A DNA stretch of 64,000 nt from Caldicellulosiruptor owensensis OL. Lineage in GTDB: Bacteria > Bacillota > Thermoanaerobacteria > Caldicellulosiruptorales > Caldicellulosiruptoraceae. Shown here piece by piece: positions 47,937-59,665 of the stretch (its first letter is position 1; each line of letters starts with the position of its first letter). Under the pieces are notes generated by a model. That model saw only the letters and a list, made by a program, of their open reading frames with translations. It made no database searches and had not been told where the DNA came from. The stretch covers positions 550,501 to 614,500 of the forward strand of contig NC_014657.1 of the NCBI RefSeq assembly GCF_000166335.1. The letters run 5' to 3'. Position numbers and translations under genes: made by a program.

Positions 47937-48944
47937 ATGGATAAAAGAATTAAGATTATGCTGTTTTCTATTGTATCAATTGTACTTCTAATAATTGTTA
48001 TTGCTGTAACACCAGAAATAGTAAAGTACATGGATGAGAATAGAGCAGTTGCCATAGTAAATGGCGAGAAAATAACAAAAAAGGAGTTTGCCATCAATTA
48101 TAAGTCGCAGATAAACTACTACGGACTTGACAAAGCATTTTTATCCCAAAAGGTTGGAGACAAAACATACGAGCAACAGATAAAAGAAGACATTTTAGAT
48201 AGTCTTATACTAAGACAGATTGAGCTTCAGCAGGCAAGAAAGAGAAATATTACTTTGACTTCGGCAGAAAAAAAGGCAATAGACCAGCAAATTGAGCAAT
48301 ACAAGTCAGACTCTCAATCTGGTGCTGAGTTCAAGCAGTATCTTCAAACAATTGGTGCAACCGAGAATGATTTTAAGGACCAGGTGATAAAATCCCAGAT
48401 TATTTCAAAGCTGTATGATGAGGTAACTAAAAGCCAGAAGGCGTCAGATGCTGAGATAGAAAGCTATTATAATTCACATAAATCAGACTTTGTTGAGGTA
48501 AAGGCAAGCCATATTTTGTTTAAAGTAAATGATTCGAAAGAGGAAACTGCAAAAAAGAAAAAAGCTGAAGAAGTTTTACAGATGATAAAAAGCGGTCAGA
48601 GCTTTGAAAAGCTTGCACAAAAGTATTCTGAAGACGAGACTACAAAACAAAAAGGTGGCGATCTGGGATATTTTAGAAAGGGACAGATGGTCAAGGAATT
48701 TGAAGATGCTGCCTTTTCTCTCAATATTGGCGAAGTAAGCAATGTTGTAAAAACAAGTTATGGATTTCATATAATAAAGGTTGCAGATAAAAAACAGCTA
48801 TCTCTTAACGATGTCAAAGATGAGATAAAATCAACAGTTGAGAGTCAGAAAAAGGATGAATATTATAAGAGTCTTATTGAAAAATGGAAAAAGGAAGCAA
48901 AGATAAAGAAGTTCGAAAATGTTTTGAAAAGTGTGTCAATATAA
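47937..48944 (+). CDS. Membrane-anchored parvulin-type peptidyl-prolyl isomerase (PrsA/SurA-like)
   Basis: The 335-residue foldase has one N-terminal membrane helix (IMLFSIVSIVLLIIVIAVT), not a lipobox as in classical PrsA. A SurA-N-like chaperone domain begins at VAIVNGEKITKKEFAINY. The parvulin domain at about residues 180-275 reads VKASHILFKVND ... GGDLGYFRKGQMVKEFEDAA ... SYGFHIIKV. It should fold exported proteins outside the membrane, relevant to the many secreted enzymes here. An AAAGGAGAAGGG site precedes the ATG. Confidence 0.9.
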   Translation: MDKRIKIMLFSIVSIVLLIIVIAVTPEIVKYMDENRAVAIVNGEKITKKEFAINYKSQINYYGLDKAFLSQKVGDKTYEQQIKEDILDSLILRQIELQQARKRNITLTSAEKKAIDQQIEQYKSDSQSGAEFKQYLQTIGATENDFKDQVIKSQIISKLYDEVTKSQKASDAEIESYYNSHKSDFVEVKASHILFKVNDSKEETAKKKKAEEVLQMIKSGQSFEKLAQKYSEDETTKQKGGDLGYFRKGQMVKEFEDAAFSLNIGEVSNVVKTSYGFHIIKVADKKQLSLNDVKDEIKSTVESQKKDEYYKSLIEKWKKEAKIKKFENVLKSVSI

Positions 48945-48981
48945 CAATTTTTAGTTTTAAATCTTGAGGTGTAAATTTAAA

Positions 48982-50352
48982 GTGGAGCTTTTAGAGAAGG
49001 TAAAAAACAATATAGAAAAATATGGAATGCTAAAAAAAGGGTTTAAGGTACTAATAGGATGTTCTGGCGGCGTTGATTCAATGGTTCTGCTTGATTGCAT
49101 GTATAGGTTAAAAGATGAGTACAACCTGGATATAACTGTTGCACATCTTAATCATATGCTAAGACCAGAGGCTGATGAGGATGAGAAATTTGTAATTGAG
49201 ATGTGCAAGAGGTATAATATTAAATGTATTACACGAAAAGTTGATGTTGCAAAATTGAAAAAAGAAAAAGGTCTTTCTGAAGAGGAAGCAGGAAGAAGTG
49301 CAAGATATAGTTTTTTTTATGAGATAGCCAAAGAGATAAGTATTGACAGAATACTTCTGGGACACAACAAAAATGATGTAGTTGAAACTTTCTTTTTGAA
49401 TTTGTTTAGAGGAAGTAGCCTGAAAGGTCTTGCGTCTACTCCGCCTGTGCGTGATATTATTGCAAGACCTCTTATAAATATTTCAAGAGAAGAGATTGAA
49501 GAGTTTGCAAGGGTCAATAATATCCCATTTGTTGTCGATAAAACAAATTACAGTCTTAAATATAAAAGGAATATAGTGAGAAATGAGATTTTGCCACTTA
49601 TAAAAGAAAGATTTGGCGAAAGCGTGGTTAGCACTATTTTTCGCACCATTGAGGTAATAAGAGAAGAGAATGACCAGATAGAAGAACTTACACACAATTT
49701 TTTTCAGGAGTGTGTCCAAAAAGAAGATTTCTACTATATTTTAGATATTGAAAAAGCAAAAAAACTTCCAGTTTTTTTACAGAGAAGAATTATAAAAGTG
49801 ATACTTGAATGTTTTAACTCCTCAATTTCGCATGATATGATAAAAGAAATCGAAGAGCTATTTTCTCTTTCGTCTGGCAAGAAAAAGGTATATAAAGATT
49901 TGATTATTGAGAAGCAAAATGATTCGCTGGTATTTTACAGAAAAGCTGAAGAAAGTTCTTTTTGTTTTGAAATTTGTTTAGGCAAGGAACATCAAATATT
50001 TTACAAAAATTTCAAGTTTAATATTAAGACTACTCACCAGATAGAAAATCAAAAGAGCGTATACATTGATGTTCAGCAGATTGCAGAAAATAAGATCTTT
50101 CTCAGAACAAGAAGAGATGGTGATTTTATTTATCTTAAAGCAGGTAAGAAAAAATTAAAAGAATGGTTCATCGACAAAAAGGTTCCCAGACGATGGCGCG
50201 ACTCCGTTTTACTTCTTGCAAAAGACAGCGAAGTGATTGCTATATTTGATATTTATTCAAATATAGTTACCATAAATCAGAAGTACAAAATAAAACCAGA
50301 TACAAAAACTTTCCTGGAAATCCAATTTACAAAAGTGGAAGGAGACGGATGA
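48982..50352 (+). CDS. tilS: tRNA(Ile)-lysidine synthetase
   Basis: TilS modifies C34 of the AUA-reading tRNA-Ile to lysidine, essential for decoding. The PP-loop is IGCSGGVDSMVLLD, with HLNHMLRPEADEDE and LGHNKNDVVETFFLNLFRGS downstream; a C-terminal TilS domain ends the protein. GTG 48982 is preferred, with AGGTG about 10 bases upstream; an earlier in-frame TTG lies at 48964. Length about 456 residues. Its end overlaps hpt by 4 bases, the usual tilS-hpt-ftsH order. Confidence 0.93.
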   Translation: MELLEKVKNNIEKYGMLKKGFKVLIGCSGGVDSMVLLDCMYRLKDEYNLDITVAHLNHMLRPEADEDEKFVIEMCKRYNIKCITRKVDVAKLKKEKGLSEEEAGRSARYSFFYEIAKEISIDRILLGHNKNDVVETFFLNLFRGSSLKGLASTPPVRDIIARPLINISREEIEEFARVNNIPFVVDKTNYSLKYKRNIVRNEILPLIKERFGESVVSTIFRTIEVIREENDQIEELTHNFFQECVQKEDFYYILDIEKAKKLPVFLQRRIIKVILECFNSSISHDMIKEIEELFSLSSGKKKVYKDLIIEKQNDSLVFYRKAEESSFCFEICLGKEHQIFYKNFKFNIKTTHQIENQKSVYIDVQQIAENKIFLRTRRDGDFIYLKAGKKKLKEWFIDKKVPRRWRDSVLLLAKDSEVIAIFDIYSNIVTINQKYKIKPDTKTFLEIQFTKVEGDG

Positions 50353-50888
50353 CAGTGAAAGATATATCGCTAAAAGTAAAAGAGATTTTAATCACTGAAG
50401 ACCAGATAAGACAAAAGGTAAAAGAGCTTGGGCAAAAAATTTCTGAAGATTATAAAGATAGTGACGATTTTTTGATGGTGTGTATTTTAAAAGGTGGGGT
50501 CATTTTCATGGCAGACCTTTTAAGACAGATAACAATTCCTGTTAAGATAGAGTTCATGGCAGTGTCAAGCTATGGAAACTCAACATCTTCATCCGGAATT
50601 GTAAGAATTCTTAAAGACCTTGACACAAGCATAGAAGGCAAGGATGTTTTGCTTGTTGAGGACATTGTTGACACAGGTCTGACTTTGAGGTATATAACCG
50701 AATATTTGAGGGGAAGGAAACCAAGGAGTTTAAAAATTTGTACCATGCTTGACAAGCCCAGTAGACGAAAGGTGGATGTAGAGATACATTACAAAGGGTT
50801 TGAGATACCAGACAAATTTGTAATTGGTTATGGGCTTGATTATGCAGGGCTTTACAGGAACCTGCCTTATATAGGCGTTTTAGAATAG
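50349..50888 (+). CDS. hpt: Hypoxanthine-guanine phosphoribosyltransferase
   Basis: The 179-residue enzyme salvages hypoxanthine and guanine. It has VCILKGGVIFMADLLRQI, the PRPP-binding loop VLLVEDIVDTGLTLRYI and the purine-site end FVIGYGLDYAGLYRNLPYIG. A GGAAGGAGACGG site precedes the ATG, which overlaps the tilS stop. Confidence 0.95.
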   Translation: MTVKDISLKVKEILITEDQIRQKVKELGQKISEDYKDSDDFLMVCILKGGVIFMADLLRQITIPVKIEFMAVSSYGNSTSSSGIVRILKDLDTSIEGKDVLLVEDIVDTGLTLRYITEYLRGRKPRSLKICTMLDKPSRRKVDVEIHYKGFEIPDKFVIGYGLDYAGLYRNLPYIGVLE

Positions 50889-50935
50889 AATAAAATTTAA
50901 TCTTTAGAATATTTGAAGGGAGTGCCTATTTACAA

Positions 50936-52786
50936 TTGAGGAACCTATTTAAAACTGCAACAATTTATATTCTGATAGCCCTTGTTATCTTGCTACTTGT
51001 AGATATTTTAAGTGGAGGGCTTTCGTACAATCAGCTCTTTTCAAATTTGAGCGAAAGAAGAGAGGTCATTTATTCAGAGCTCATAAACGATATAAATGAT
51101 GGTAAAGTGTCGAGGATTATTCTGAGCTACAACAATGTGTCTGGACAGTATGCAGACGGCACCAAGTTTGACAATGTGTTTGTACCTTCTCCAGACAAGT
51201 TTTTGGACCAGATACAACCAGCTATCCAGGCAAAGAAGATTCAAATAGTGACAAAAGAACCACCACAGGTTCCATGGTGGCTTTCGACCTTTTTGCCGAT
51301 GCTAATCTTTGCTGGTTTGATGGTTTTTGTATGGATATTCATGCTGCAGCAGACCCAGGGTGGAGGCAGCAAGATAATGTCATTTACAAAATCGCGTGCA
51401 AAGACAATCCAGGATCTTAAAAAGAAGGTTACGTTTGCAGACGTTGCAGGTGCAGATGAAGAAAAAGAGGAGCTCAGAGAGGTTATTGATTTTCTCAAAA
51501 ATCCAAGGAAGTATATTGAACTTGGCGCAAGAATCCCGAAAGGTATTTTGCTTGTTGGACCGCCGGGGACAGGTAAAACTCTTTTAGCAAAGGCAGTTGC
51601 AGGGGAAGCAGGAGTTCCTTTTTTCAGCATATCAGGTTCTGATTTTGTGGAAATGTTTGTTGGTGTTGGTGCAGCAAGAGTAAGGGATTTGTTTGATCAA
51701 GCAAAGAGAAATGCTCCGTGTGTTGTGTTCATAGATGAGATAGATGCAGTTGGCAGACACAGAGGCGCTGGTCTTGGCGGTGGTCACGATGAAAGAGAAC
51801 AGACTCTCAATCAGCTTCTTGTTGAGATGGACGGGTTTGGAACAAACGAGGGAATAATTGTGATGGCAGCAACCAACAGACCTGATATATTGGACCCGGC
51901 ACTATTGCGACCAGGGAGATTTGACAGACAGATTGTTGTAAATGTTCCTGATGCAAAGGCAAGAGAGGAGATTTTAAAAGTTCATGCACGAAATAAACCT
52001 CTTGGCGAAGATGTTGACCTATCTCAAATAGCGAAGATTACAGCTGGGTTTACTGGTGCTGACCTTGAAAATCTTTTAAATGAGGCTGCTCTTTTGGCAG
52101 CAAGGAAGGGTAAAAGACAGATTAACATGGAAGAGGTTCAGGAAGCCGTGGCAAAGGTGTTGATGGGACCTGAAAAAAGAAGCAGAGTTTACACTGAAAA
52201 AGAAAAGAAACTTACAGCATACCATGAAGCAGGTCATGCAATTGTTCGTACCATGATTCCAGATTCTGAACCTGTCCATGAGGTTTCCATTATACCAAGA
52301 GGGTATGCCGGTGGGTACACTATGTATCTTCCAAAGGAAGACAAGTTCTATGCGTCAAAATCTGATATGATGAGAGAAATTGTAACGCTTCTTGGTGGAA
52401 GGGTTGCAGAAAAGCTTGTTTTGGAAGATGTATCAACAGGTGCAGCATCTGATATAAAAAGAGCAACTAAAATTGCAAGGGACATGGTAACAAAATATGG
52501 AATGTCTGATAAGCTTGGTCCTATGACCTTTGGAACAGAGCAAGAAGAGGTGTTTTTGGGAAGGGATCTTGCACTTGCAAGGAACTACTCTGAAGAAGTT
52601 GCTGCTGAAATAGATAGGGAGATCAAGAGTATTATTGAAGAAGCCTATAAAAAGGCTGAAGAGATACTAAAACAGAACATTGATAAGCTTCACAGGGTGG
52701 CAAACGCACTTTTAGAAAAAGAAAAGCTCACGGGCGAAGAGTTTAGAAAACTTGTTTTTGAAGATGCTCAGCCACAGTTAGCTTAA
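50936..52786 (+). CDS. ftsH: ATP-dependent zinc metalloprotease FtsH
   Basis: The 616-residue membrane AAA+ protease degrades misfolded membrane and regulatory proteins. It has two membrane helices (about 8-28 and 110-135), Walker A GPPGTGKT, Walker [11 protein letters not shown], the pore loop [15 protein letters not shown], the SRH region [18 protein letters not shown] and the protease site YHEAGHAIV. The start is TTG with GAAGGGAGTG upstream. Confidence 0.97.
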   Translation: MRNLFKTATIYILIALVILLLVDILSGGLSYNQLFSNLSERREVIYSELINDINDGKVSRIILSYNNVSGQYADGTKFDNVFVPSPDKFLDQIQPAIQAKKIQIVTKEPPQVPWWLSTFLPMLIFAGLMVFVWIFMLQQTQGGGSKIMSFTKSRAKTIQDLKKKVTFADVAGADEEKEELREVIDFLKNPRKYIELGARIPKGILLVGPPGTGKTLLAKAVAGEAGVPFFSISGSDFVEMFVGVGAARVRDLFDQAKRNAPCVVFIDEIDAVGRHRGAGLGGGHDEREQTLNQLLVEMDGFGTNEGIIVMAATNRPDILDPALLRPGRFDRQIVVNVPDAKAREEILKVHARNKPLGEDVDLSQIAKITAGFTGADLENLLNEAALLAARKGKRQINMEEVQEAVAKVLMGPEKRSRVYTEKEKKLTAYHEAGHAIVRTMIPDSEPVHEVSIIPRGYAGGYTMYLPKEDKFYASKSDMMREIVTLLGGRVAEKLVLEDVSTGAASDIKRATKIARDMVTKYGMSDKLGPMTFGTEQEEVFLGRDLALARNYSEEVAAEIDREIKSIIEEAYKKAEEILKQNIDKLHRVANALLEKEKLTGEEFRKLVFEDAQPQLA

Positions 52787-52814
52787 AAAGGTATGAAGGA
52801 TTAAAAAATATTAG

Positions 52815-52843
52815 TTGCATTTTTTCTGAGAATGTTATATAAT
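52815..52843 (+). promoter_or_regulatory. Promoter immediately upstream of the glnA leader hairpin
   Basis: TTGCAT (52815-52820), 17 bases and TATAAT (52838-52843). Transcription would start near 52850, only a few bases before the hairpin at 52855, so the glnA transcript would begin with a terminator. Confidence 0.6.
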
Positions 52844-52854
52844 TAAATATGAAA

Positions 52855-52900
52855 GGACAAAGGCGTCCTGAATTTAAAAGTGGGTGCCTTTGTCCTTTTT
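52855..52900 (+). terminator. Terminator or attenuator hairpin in the glnA leader
   Basis: GGACAAAGGC pairs perfectly with GCCTTTGTCC around a 21-base loop, followed by TTTTTTG. The left arm can alternatively fold as GGAC-AAAGGC-GTCC, a 4-bp stem with a six-base loop having A at position 1 and G at 4, the pattern recognised by ANTAR antiterminators. It either ends ftsH transcripts or controls glnA. Confidence 0.7.
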
Positions 52901-52944
52901 TGTTTATATAATAAAAAATATTTTGAATGGAGGGGAATTTAATA

Positions 52945-54282
52945 ATGAAGAATTACACAAAGGAAGACATTATTCGTATATGCAAGGAGCAGGATGTAAA
53001 ATTTATCAGACTTCAGTTTGTTGATATTTTTGGTATTATGAAAAATGTTGCAATCACAGTTGATCAATTAGAGGCAGCATTGAATAACGAAATTATGTTT
53101 GATGGCTCGTCAATTGAAGGATTCGTTAGAATTGAAGAGTCAGACATGTATCTGAGACCAGATTTTAACACATTCACAATTTTTCCGTGGAGACCGTCAC
53201 CTAACAGAGTAGCAAGACTTATTTGTGATGTTTACCTTCCGGACGGAACACCTTTCCCTGGTTGTCCGAGAGGTGTTTTGAAAAAAACTCTCCAAAAGGC
53301 TGAAGAAATGGGGTTTAAGTTCTTTGTAGGTCCAGAGTTAGAATTTTTCTTGTTCCTGACAGATGAGAATGGTAATCCAACATTACAAACACACGACAAT
53401 GCTGGATATTTTGACTTAGGACCAGTTGATCTGGGTGAGGATGCAAGAAGAGACATGGTGCTGACATTAGAAGAGATGGGATTTGAGATAGAAGCATCTC
53501 ACCATGAAGTTGCTCCTGGTCAGCATGAGATTGACTTTAAATATGACCATGCACTCTATACAGCTGACAATGTTGTGACATTCAAGCTTGTTGTAAAAAC
53601 AATTGCACAGAGACATGGACTTCATGCAACATTTATGCCAAAGCCAATATTCGGAATTAATGGTTCAGGAATGCATACGAATATGTCTTTGGCAAGAGTA
53701 TCTGATGGTAAGAATGCATTTTTAGATCCAAATGACAAGCTTCAGCTTTCCAAAGAAGCATATTACTTCATTGGTGGTCTTATGAAACACGCAAGAGAAT
53801 TTGCGCTTGTTACAAATCCGCTTGTAAACTCATACAAAAGACTTGTGCCGGGGTATGAAGCACCAGTTTATATTGCATGGTCACCCAAGAATAGAAGCCC
53901 GCTCATAAGAGTTCCAGCTAAAAGAGGTCAGGCAACAAGAATTGAGTTGAGAAATCCTGACCCTGCAGCAAATCCATACCTTGCATTTGCAGCAGTTTTA
54001 GCAGCCGGGCTTGATGGTATTAAAAACAAGATTGAGCCGCCAGAGCCAGTGGAAGAAAATATATTTGAAATGAGTGAAGAAGAAAGAGCAAGACGTGGAA
54101 TTGGAAGCTTACCAGGAAGTTTAGAAGAGGCAATCAAAGAATTTGAAAACAGTGCTCTTATGAGAGAAACACTTGGAGAGCATATCTTTGAAAAGTACTT
54201 AGAAGCAAAGAAACTTGAATGGGACGATTACAGGACAAAAGTACATCAATGGGAGATAGACTCATATCTTACAAAATACTAA
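52945..54282 (+). CDS. glnA: Glutamine synthetase type I
   Basis: The 445-residue enzyme makes glutamine from glutamate, ammonia and ATP. It has the [18 protein letters not shown] motif, EFFLF, the metal-site [10 protein letters not shown], the ATP-site region [11 protein letters not shown], and [20 protein letters not shown]. The size matches GSI-alpha of Firmicutes, which lacks the adenylylation loop. ATG 52945 follows TGGAGGGGAATT; an earlier in-frame TTG would include that site. NfnAB and glutamate-synthase-like chemistry lie just downstream on the other strand. Confidence 0.96.
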   Translation: MKNYTKEDIIRICKEQDVKFIRLQFVDIFGIMKNVAITVDQLEAALNNEIMFDGSSIEGFVRIEESDMYLRPDFNTFTIFPWRPSPNRVARLICDVYLPDGTPFPGCPRGVLKKTLQKAEEMGFKFFVGPELEFFLFLTDENGNPTLQTHDNAGYFDLGPVDLGEDARRDMVLTLEEMGFEIEASHHEVAPGQHEIDFKYDHALYTADNVVTFKLVVKTIAQRHGLHATFMPKPIFGINGSGMHTNMSLARVSDGKNAFLDPNDKLQLSKEAYYFIGGLMKHAREFALVTNPLVNSYKRLVPGYEAPVYIAWSPKNRSPLIRVPAKRGQATRIELRNPDPAANPYLAFAAVLAAGLDGIKNKIEPPEPVEENIFEMSEEERARRGIGSLPGSLEEAIKEFENSALMRETLGEHIFEKYLEAKKLEWDDYRTKVHQWEIDSYLTKY

Positions 54283-54295
54283 ATAAAAGAAATAG

Positions 54296-54325
54296 AGGCT
54301 GCCATAAAAATCAAGTTGGCAGCCT
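54296..54325. terminator. Bidirectional terminator between glnA and nfnB
   Basis: AGGCTGCCA pairs perfectly with TGGCAGCCT (12-base loop), followed by TTTATTTTT on the plus side and an A-rich flank on the other. Confidence 0.87.
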
Positions 54326-54340
54326 TTTATTTTTACATAG

Positions 54341-56574
<2,234 letters not shown>

Positions 56575-56742
56575 TTTTTATCACCCATGTTAACGCAGAT
56601 TTTAATATATAGTATCAAAAAAGCTATGAAAATTCAAACATAAAGTTTGACAAAAACTTGACTATTACTTTTTTGTAGGGAAAGCTTCTTTAGAATGTAG
56701 CATATAATCCTAAGTAAGAGAAATGTTCTGGAGGACAAGAGG

Positions 56743-57027
56743 TTGAAGGAGGATATTGAAAAAAGAGCTCTTCTTGCAGCAGAAATTATGATTAAGTACA
56801 ATGCAACTGTGAGGAAGGTTGCAAGGATTTTGGGTGTGTCGAAATCCACAATTCACAATGACCTTACAGAAAGGCTTTTGTACATCGACAGGGAACTTTA
56901 CAGACAGGTAAGAGCTGTATTGGAGAAGAATAAGCAAGAGAGGCACATAAGAGGAGGACTTGCAACCAGGAGAAAGTATCTCATAAAAAAATCGCAGCTC
57001 ATTTCTAAAAATAGTGGTATAATATAG
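56743..57027 (+). CDS. spoIIID: Stage III sporulation transcriptional regulator SpoIIID
   Basis: The 94-residue DNA-binding protein has the SpoIIID helix-turn-helix: IEKRALLAAEIMIKYNATVR, then VARILGVSKSTIHNDLTERL, and a basic end (RGGLATRRKYLIKKSQ). It controls mother-cell genes in sporulating bacilli. The start is TTG with GGAGGACAAGAGG upstream. A CATATAAT at 56701-56708 may be its -10, but no matching -35 is clear. Its presence with yabP, yabQ and ylmC implies sporulation ancestry. Confidence 0.92.
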   Translation: MKEDIEKRALLAAEIMIKYNATVRKVARILGVSKSTIHNDLTERLLYIDRELYRQVRAVLEKNKQERHIRGGLATRRKYLIKKSQLISKNSGII

Positions 57028-57061
57028 GTTATAAAAATTGCCGTGCAGGAGAGGTCAAAAG

Positions 57062-57832
57062 ATGAGAGCAAGCTTTGAGGAACTTGTAAAAATAATGGAC
57101 ATACTCAGAGAAAAATGTCCATGGGATAAACAGCAAACACATGAAAGTCTTAAAAAATACCTGATAGAAGAGACATATGAAGTTATTGAAGCTATAGACG
57201 AAGAAGACTTTAAAAAACTTAAGGAAGAACTTGGTGATTTGCTTTTACAGGTTGTATTTCATGCCAAAATTGCACAAGAAAATGGTAGATTTGATATCTA
57301 CGAGGTTATTTACGATATCTGTCAGAAAATGAAAAGAAGGCATACACATGTATTCGGTAGCGATAACTTTTCAACCGCTGAAGAGGTGCTTCAGAACTGG
57401 GATAAAATTAAAAACAATGAAAAAGAAATTGAAACCATTACTGACAGTATGAAAAGAATTCCGAAACATCTTCCAGCTCTTATGAGAAGTTATAAGGTTC
57501 AAGAAAAAGCAGCTAAAGTAGGTTTTGATTGGGAAAGTTTCGAAGGTGCTCTAAATAAAGTATATGAAGAGCTTGAAGAACTGAAAGAGTGTTTGTCGAA
57601 GAATGACAAAAAAGAGAAGATTGAAGAAGAAATTGGCGATATTCTTTTTGCAGTTGTGAATATAGCCAGATTTTTTGAAGTTGATCCTGAAGAAGCCTTG
57701 CACAACACCGTCAAGAAGTTCATAACCAGATTTTCATATATAGAGGAATGTGCCTCCAAACAAGGCAAGAAATTGAACGAAATGACCCTTGAAGATATGG
57801 ACAAATTTTGGGAAGAGGCAAAAAAAGTTTAG
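57062..57832 (+). CDS. mazG: Nucleoside triphosphate pyrophosphohydrolase MazG
   Basis: The roughly 256-residue protein has two MazG folds. The first shows LREKCPWDKQQTHESLKKYL with EETYEVIEAIDEED and KEELGDLLLQVVFHA. The second shows KVYEELEELKECLS and IEEEIGDILFAVVNIARFFE. The paired EExxE/ExxD metal sites hydrolyse aberrant NTPs. ATG 57062 follows CAGGAGAGG. It is followed by hup and rqcP, the standard yab gene order (yabN). Confidence 0.93.
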   Translation: MRASFEELVKIMDILREKCPWDKQQTHESLKKYLIEETYEVIEAIDEEDFKKLKEELGDLLLQVVFHAKIAQENGRFDIYEVIYDICQKMKRRHTHVFGSDNFSTAEEVLQNWDKIKNNEKEIETITDSMKRIPKHLPALMRSYKVQEKAAKVGFDWESFEGALNKVYEELEELKECLSKNDKKEKIEEEIGDILFAVVNIARFFEVDPEEALHNTVKKFITRFSYIEECASKQGKKLNEMTLEDMDKFWEEAKKV

Positions 57833-57839
57833 AAAAGGC

Positions 57840-57867
57840 TTGAAAAAAGAAGGATTTTTGATATAAA
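57840..57867 (+). promoter_or_regulatory. Candidate promoter for hup
   Basis: TTGAAA (57840-57845), 16 bases and TATAAA (57862-57867), with TG one base before the -10. Confidence 0.5.
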
Positions 57868-57920
57868 TATAGAATAGAAATATTTAGAATATCACAAAAT
57901 ACGCGAGGAGGTAAGAAAGA

Positions 57921-58196
57921 ATGAACAAAACAGATTTAATTTCGGCAATGGCAGAGAAGAGTGGTCTTACAAAGAAGGATGCTGAAAAGGCGCTCAATGC
58001 ATTTGTAGATGCGGTAACAGAGGCACTCTCTAAGGGGGAAAAGGTTCAGCTTGTTGGTTTTGGTTCATTTGAGGTAAGAGAGAGAGCAGAAAGAGTTGGT
58101 AGAAATCCTCAAACTCAAGAAGAGATAAAGATTCCAGCAACAAAGGTCCCTGTATTCAAAGCAGGTAAGATGTTGAAAGATGCTGTTGCAAAATAG
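57921..58196 (+). CDS. hup: Histone-like DNA-binding protein HU
   Basis: The 91-residue protein has the HU family features: [20 protein letters not shown], the dimer core [20 protein letters not shown] with [12 protein letters not shown], and [14 protein letters not shown]. It bends and compacts DNA as a homodimer. An AGGAGGTAAG site precedes the ATG. Confidence 0.97.
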   Translation: MNKTDLISAMAEKSGLTKKDAEKALNAFVDAVTEALSKGEKVQLVGFGSFEVRERAERVGRNPQTQEEIKIPATKVPVFKAGKMLKDAVAK

Positions 58197-58262
58197 GTTT
58201 TTTGGTCGATATAAAGAATTTTTAAAAAATAGGGGGCAAAACTTTGCTTTAGGGGTTAACTC

Positions 58263-58289
58263 GGCTGCAGCTAAAAACTAGCTGCAGCC
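58263..58289 (+). terminator. Terminator after hup
   Basis: GGCTGCAGCTA pairs perfectly with TAGCTGCAGCC (11 bp, 5-base loop), followed by ATAAATTTTTC. Confidence 0.8.
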
Positions 58290-58351
58290 ATAAATTTTTC
58301 ACAACTTTTATGATTTTTCAGAAGGTTCAAAGAAGGTGGGGACTTTAAAAG

Positions 58352-58594
58352 ATGCGTATAGACAAGTATCTAAAAGTGTCGAGAATTATCAAAAGAAGGA
58401 CTTTGGCACAGGAAGCGTGCGAAGCGGGAAGAGTATTTGTGAACGGAAAAGTAGCAAAACCATCAACAGATGTCAAAGTTGGAGATGTCATTGAGGTACA
58501 CTTTGGTGACAGGGTTTTTAAATGCAAAGTGACAAGCGTTGATGAGAAGGTTCAAAAAAATTTAGCAAGTTCCATGTATGAAGTGATTGAGTAA
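58352..58594 (+). CDS. rqcP: S4-domain RNA-binding protein RqcP (YabO/Hsp15 type)
   Basis: The 80-residue protein is a single S4 domain: MRIDKYLKVSRIIKRRTLAQ, then EACEAGRVFVNGKVAKPSTD and VKVGDVIEVHFG. In Bacillus the homologue acts in ribosome quality control, helping RqcH add alanine tails on stalled 50S subunits. A GAAGGTGGGGAC site lies upstream. Its place between hup and yabP is the conserved one. Confidence 0.92.
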   Translation: MRIDKYLKVSRIIKRRTLAQEACEAGRVFVNGKVAKPSTDVKVGDVIEVHFGDRVFKCKVTSVDEKVQKNLASSMYEVIE

Positions 58595-58681
58595 AGTTTT
58601 AAGGCAATATTTTGACATAATTTTAGTTCAAAGGGAATATAGTTATTATGTAATATTGAAAGGATTTTTGAAGGATGCTAC

Positions 58682-58963
58682 ATGGTAATGGATGAAAGAA
58701 AAAATCTAAAATCTAAAATTCACAGTGTGCTTATCGAGAACAGAGAAAAGATAACAATAAATGGTGTTGATGATGTTGAGAGTTTTGATGAGAACAATAT
58801 TATACTTATTGTCAATAATGAATTGCTTATAATAAAAGGGTTTGACCTTAGAATAAATAAAATAAACACAGAGACAGGTGAGGTATTCATAGAAGGACAG
58901 ATTTATTCGCTTGAGTATGGTGAAAGTCCTAAAAAAGGTTTGTTCTCACGACTTTTTAAATGA
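58682..58963 (+). CDS. yabP: Sporulation protein YabP
   Basis: The 93-residue protein matches YabP: IHSVLIENREKITINGVDDV, DVESFDENNIILIVNNELLI, KGFDLRINKINTETGEVFIE, EGQIYSLEY. A second ATG at 58688 is possible. The ribosome site is modest (GAAGGATG). It precedes yabQ, as in spore formers. Confidence 0.9.
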   Translation: MVMDERKNLKSKIHSVLIENREKITINGVDDVESFDENNIILIVNNELLIIKGFDLRINKINTETGEVFIEGQIYSLEYGESPKKGLFSRLFK

Positions 58964-58976
58964 GAGGCGAAAAAGA

Positions 58977-59297
58977 TTGCCGTCGAGCGTATTTGAGCAG
59001 ATTTCGGATTTTACAAGTTGTTTTTTCCTTGGGTTTGTAGTAGGAGTTGTATTTGATTCATTCTTTTTCAAAAGAATATTGAAGCGCCGTACAAAAGAGC
59101 TTTTATTTTTTGCATCTTCAATTTTATCCACGGTGGTATTGATAGCGGGTCTTATGTTTATAAATTTTTATACACTCAAATGGTACACTTTTTTAGCAAT
59201 AGCTTGCGGTATTTATGTTTATAAAAATACCATTTCACCACTTTATAAAGGATTTTTAAAAAAGGTGAACAAAGTTCTATCTTTTAATAAAAGATGA
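58977..59297 (+). CDS. yabQ: Spore cortex biosynthesis protein YabQ
   Basis: The roughly 106-residue membrane protein has YabQ character: FTSCFFLGFVVGVVFDSFFF, KRILKRRTKELLFFASSILS, then two hydrophobic segments. TTG 58977 is chosen because GAGAGGCG lies 8 bases upstream and avoids overlap with yabP; an upstream in-frame TTG at 58911 overlaps yabP by 53 bases. The identity rests strongly on gene order. Confidence 0.82.
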   Translation: MPSSVFEQISDFTSCFFLGFVVGVVFDSFFFKRILKRRTKELLFFASSILSTVVLIAGLMFINFYTLKWYTFLAIACGIYVYKNTISPLYKGFLKKVNKVLSFNKR

Positions 59298-59350
59298 ATT
59301 GTGATAGAATATAACTACACTTTTGAGAGTTTCAAAAAGGAAGACAAGCC

Positions 59351-59650
59351 GTGAAAAAATTATTGAAAGTTCTCAAGAGAATTTTTGTGCTTATATTTGT
59401 AATAGCTTTTTTTGTATATTCTGCTACTACAGTTTTTAAGCAACAAATGATTTTAAAACAGGTAAAGGCTCAGCAGAGGGAAGTTATTGTCCAGATAGAA
59501 AAAGTCAAAAAAGAAAATGAATATCTAAAAAGGCTTGCGCAGTATGTTGGTACAAAAGACTACATTCAACAGGTGGCAAGGGAAAAACTTGGGCTTGTTG
59601 GCAAGGATGAAATTGTGTTTATAGATAAAAACAGAAGGAAAAAGAAGTAG
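59351..59650 (+). CDS. divIC: Septum formation initiator (DivIC/FtsB family)
   Basis: The 99-residue bitopic membrane protein has a short basic N-terminus, one membrane helix (IFVLIFVIAFFVYSATTVF), a coiled coil (KAQQREVIVQIEKVKKENEY) and the conserved end DYIQQVAREKLGLVGKDEIV. It joins FtsL and DivIB in the divisome. The start is GTG, with AAAAGGAAG upstream. Confidence 0.9.
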   Translation: MKKLLKVLKRIFVLIFVIAFFVYSATTVFKQQMILKQVKAQQREVIVQIEKVKKENEYLKRLAQYVGTKDYIQQVAREKLGLVGKDEIVFIDKNRRKKK

Positions 59651-59665
59651 AGGAGGCTATATTTT

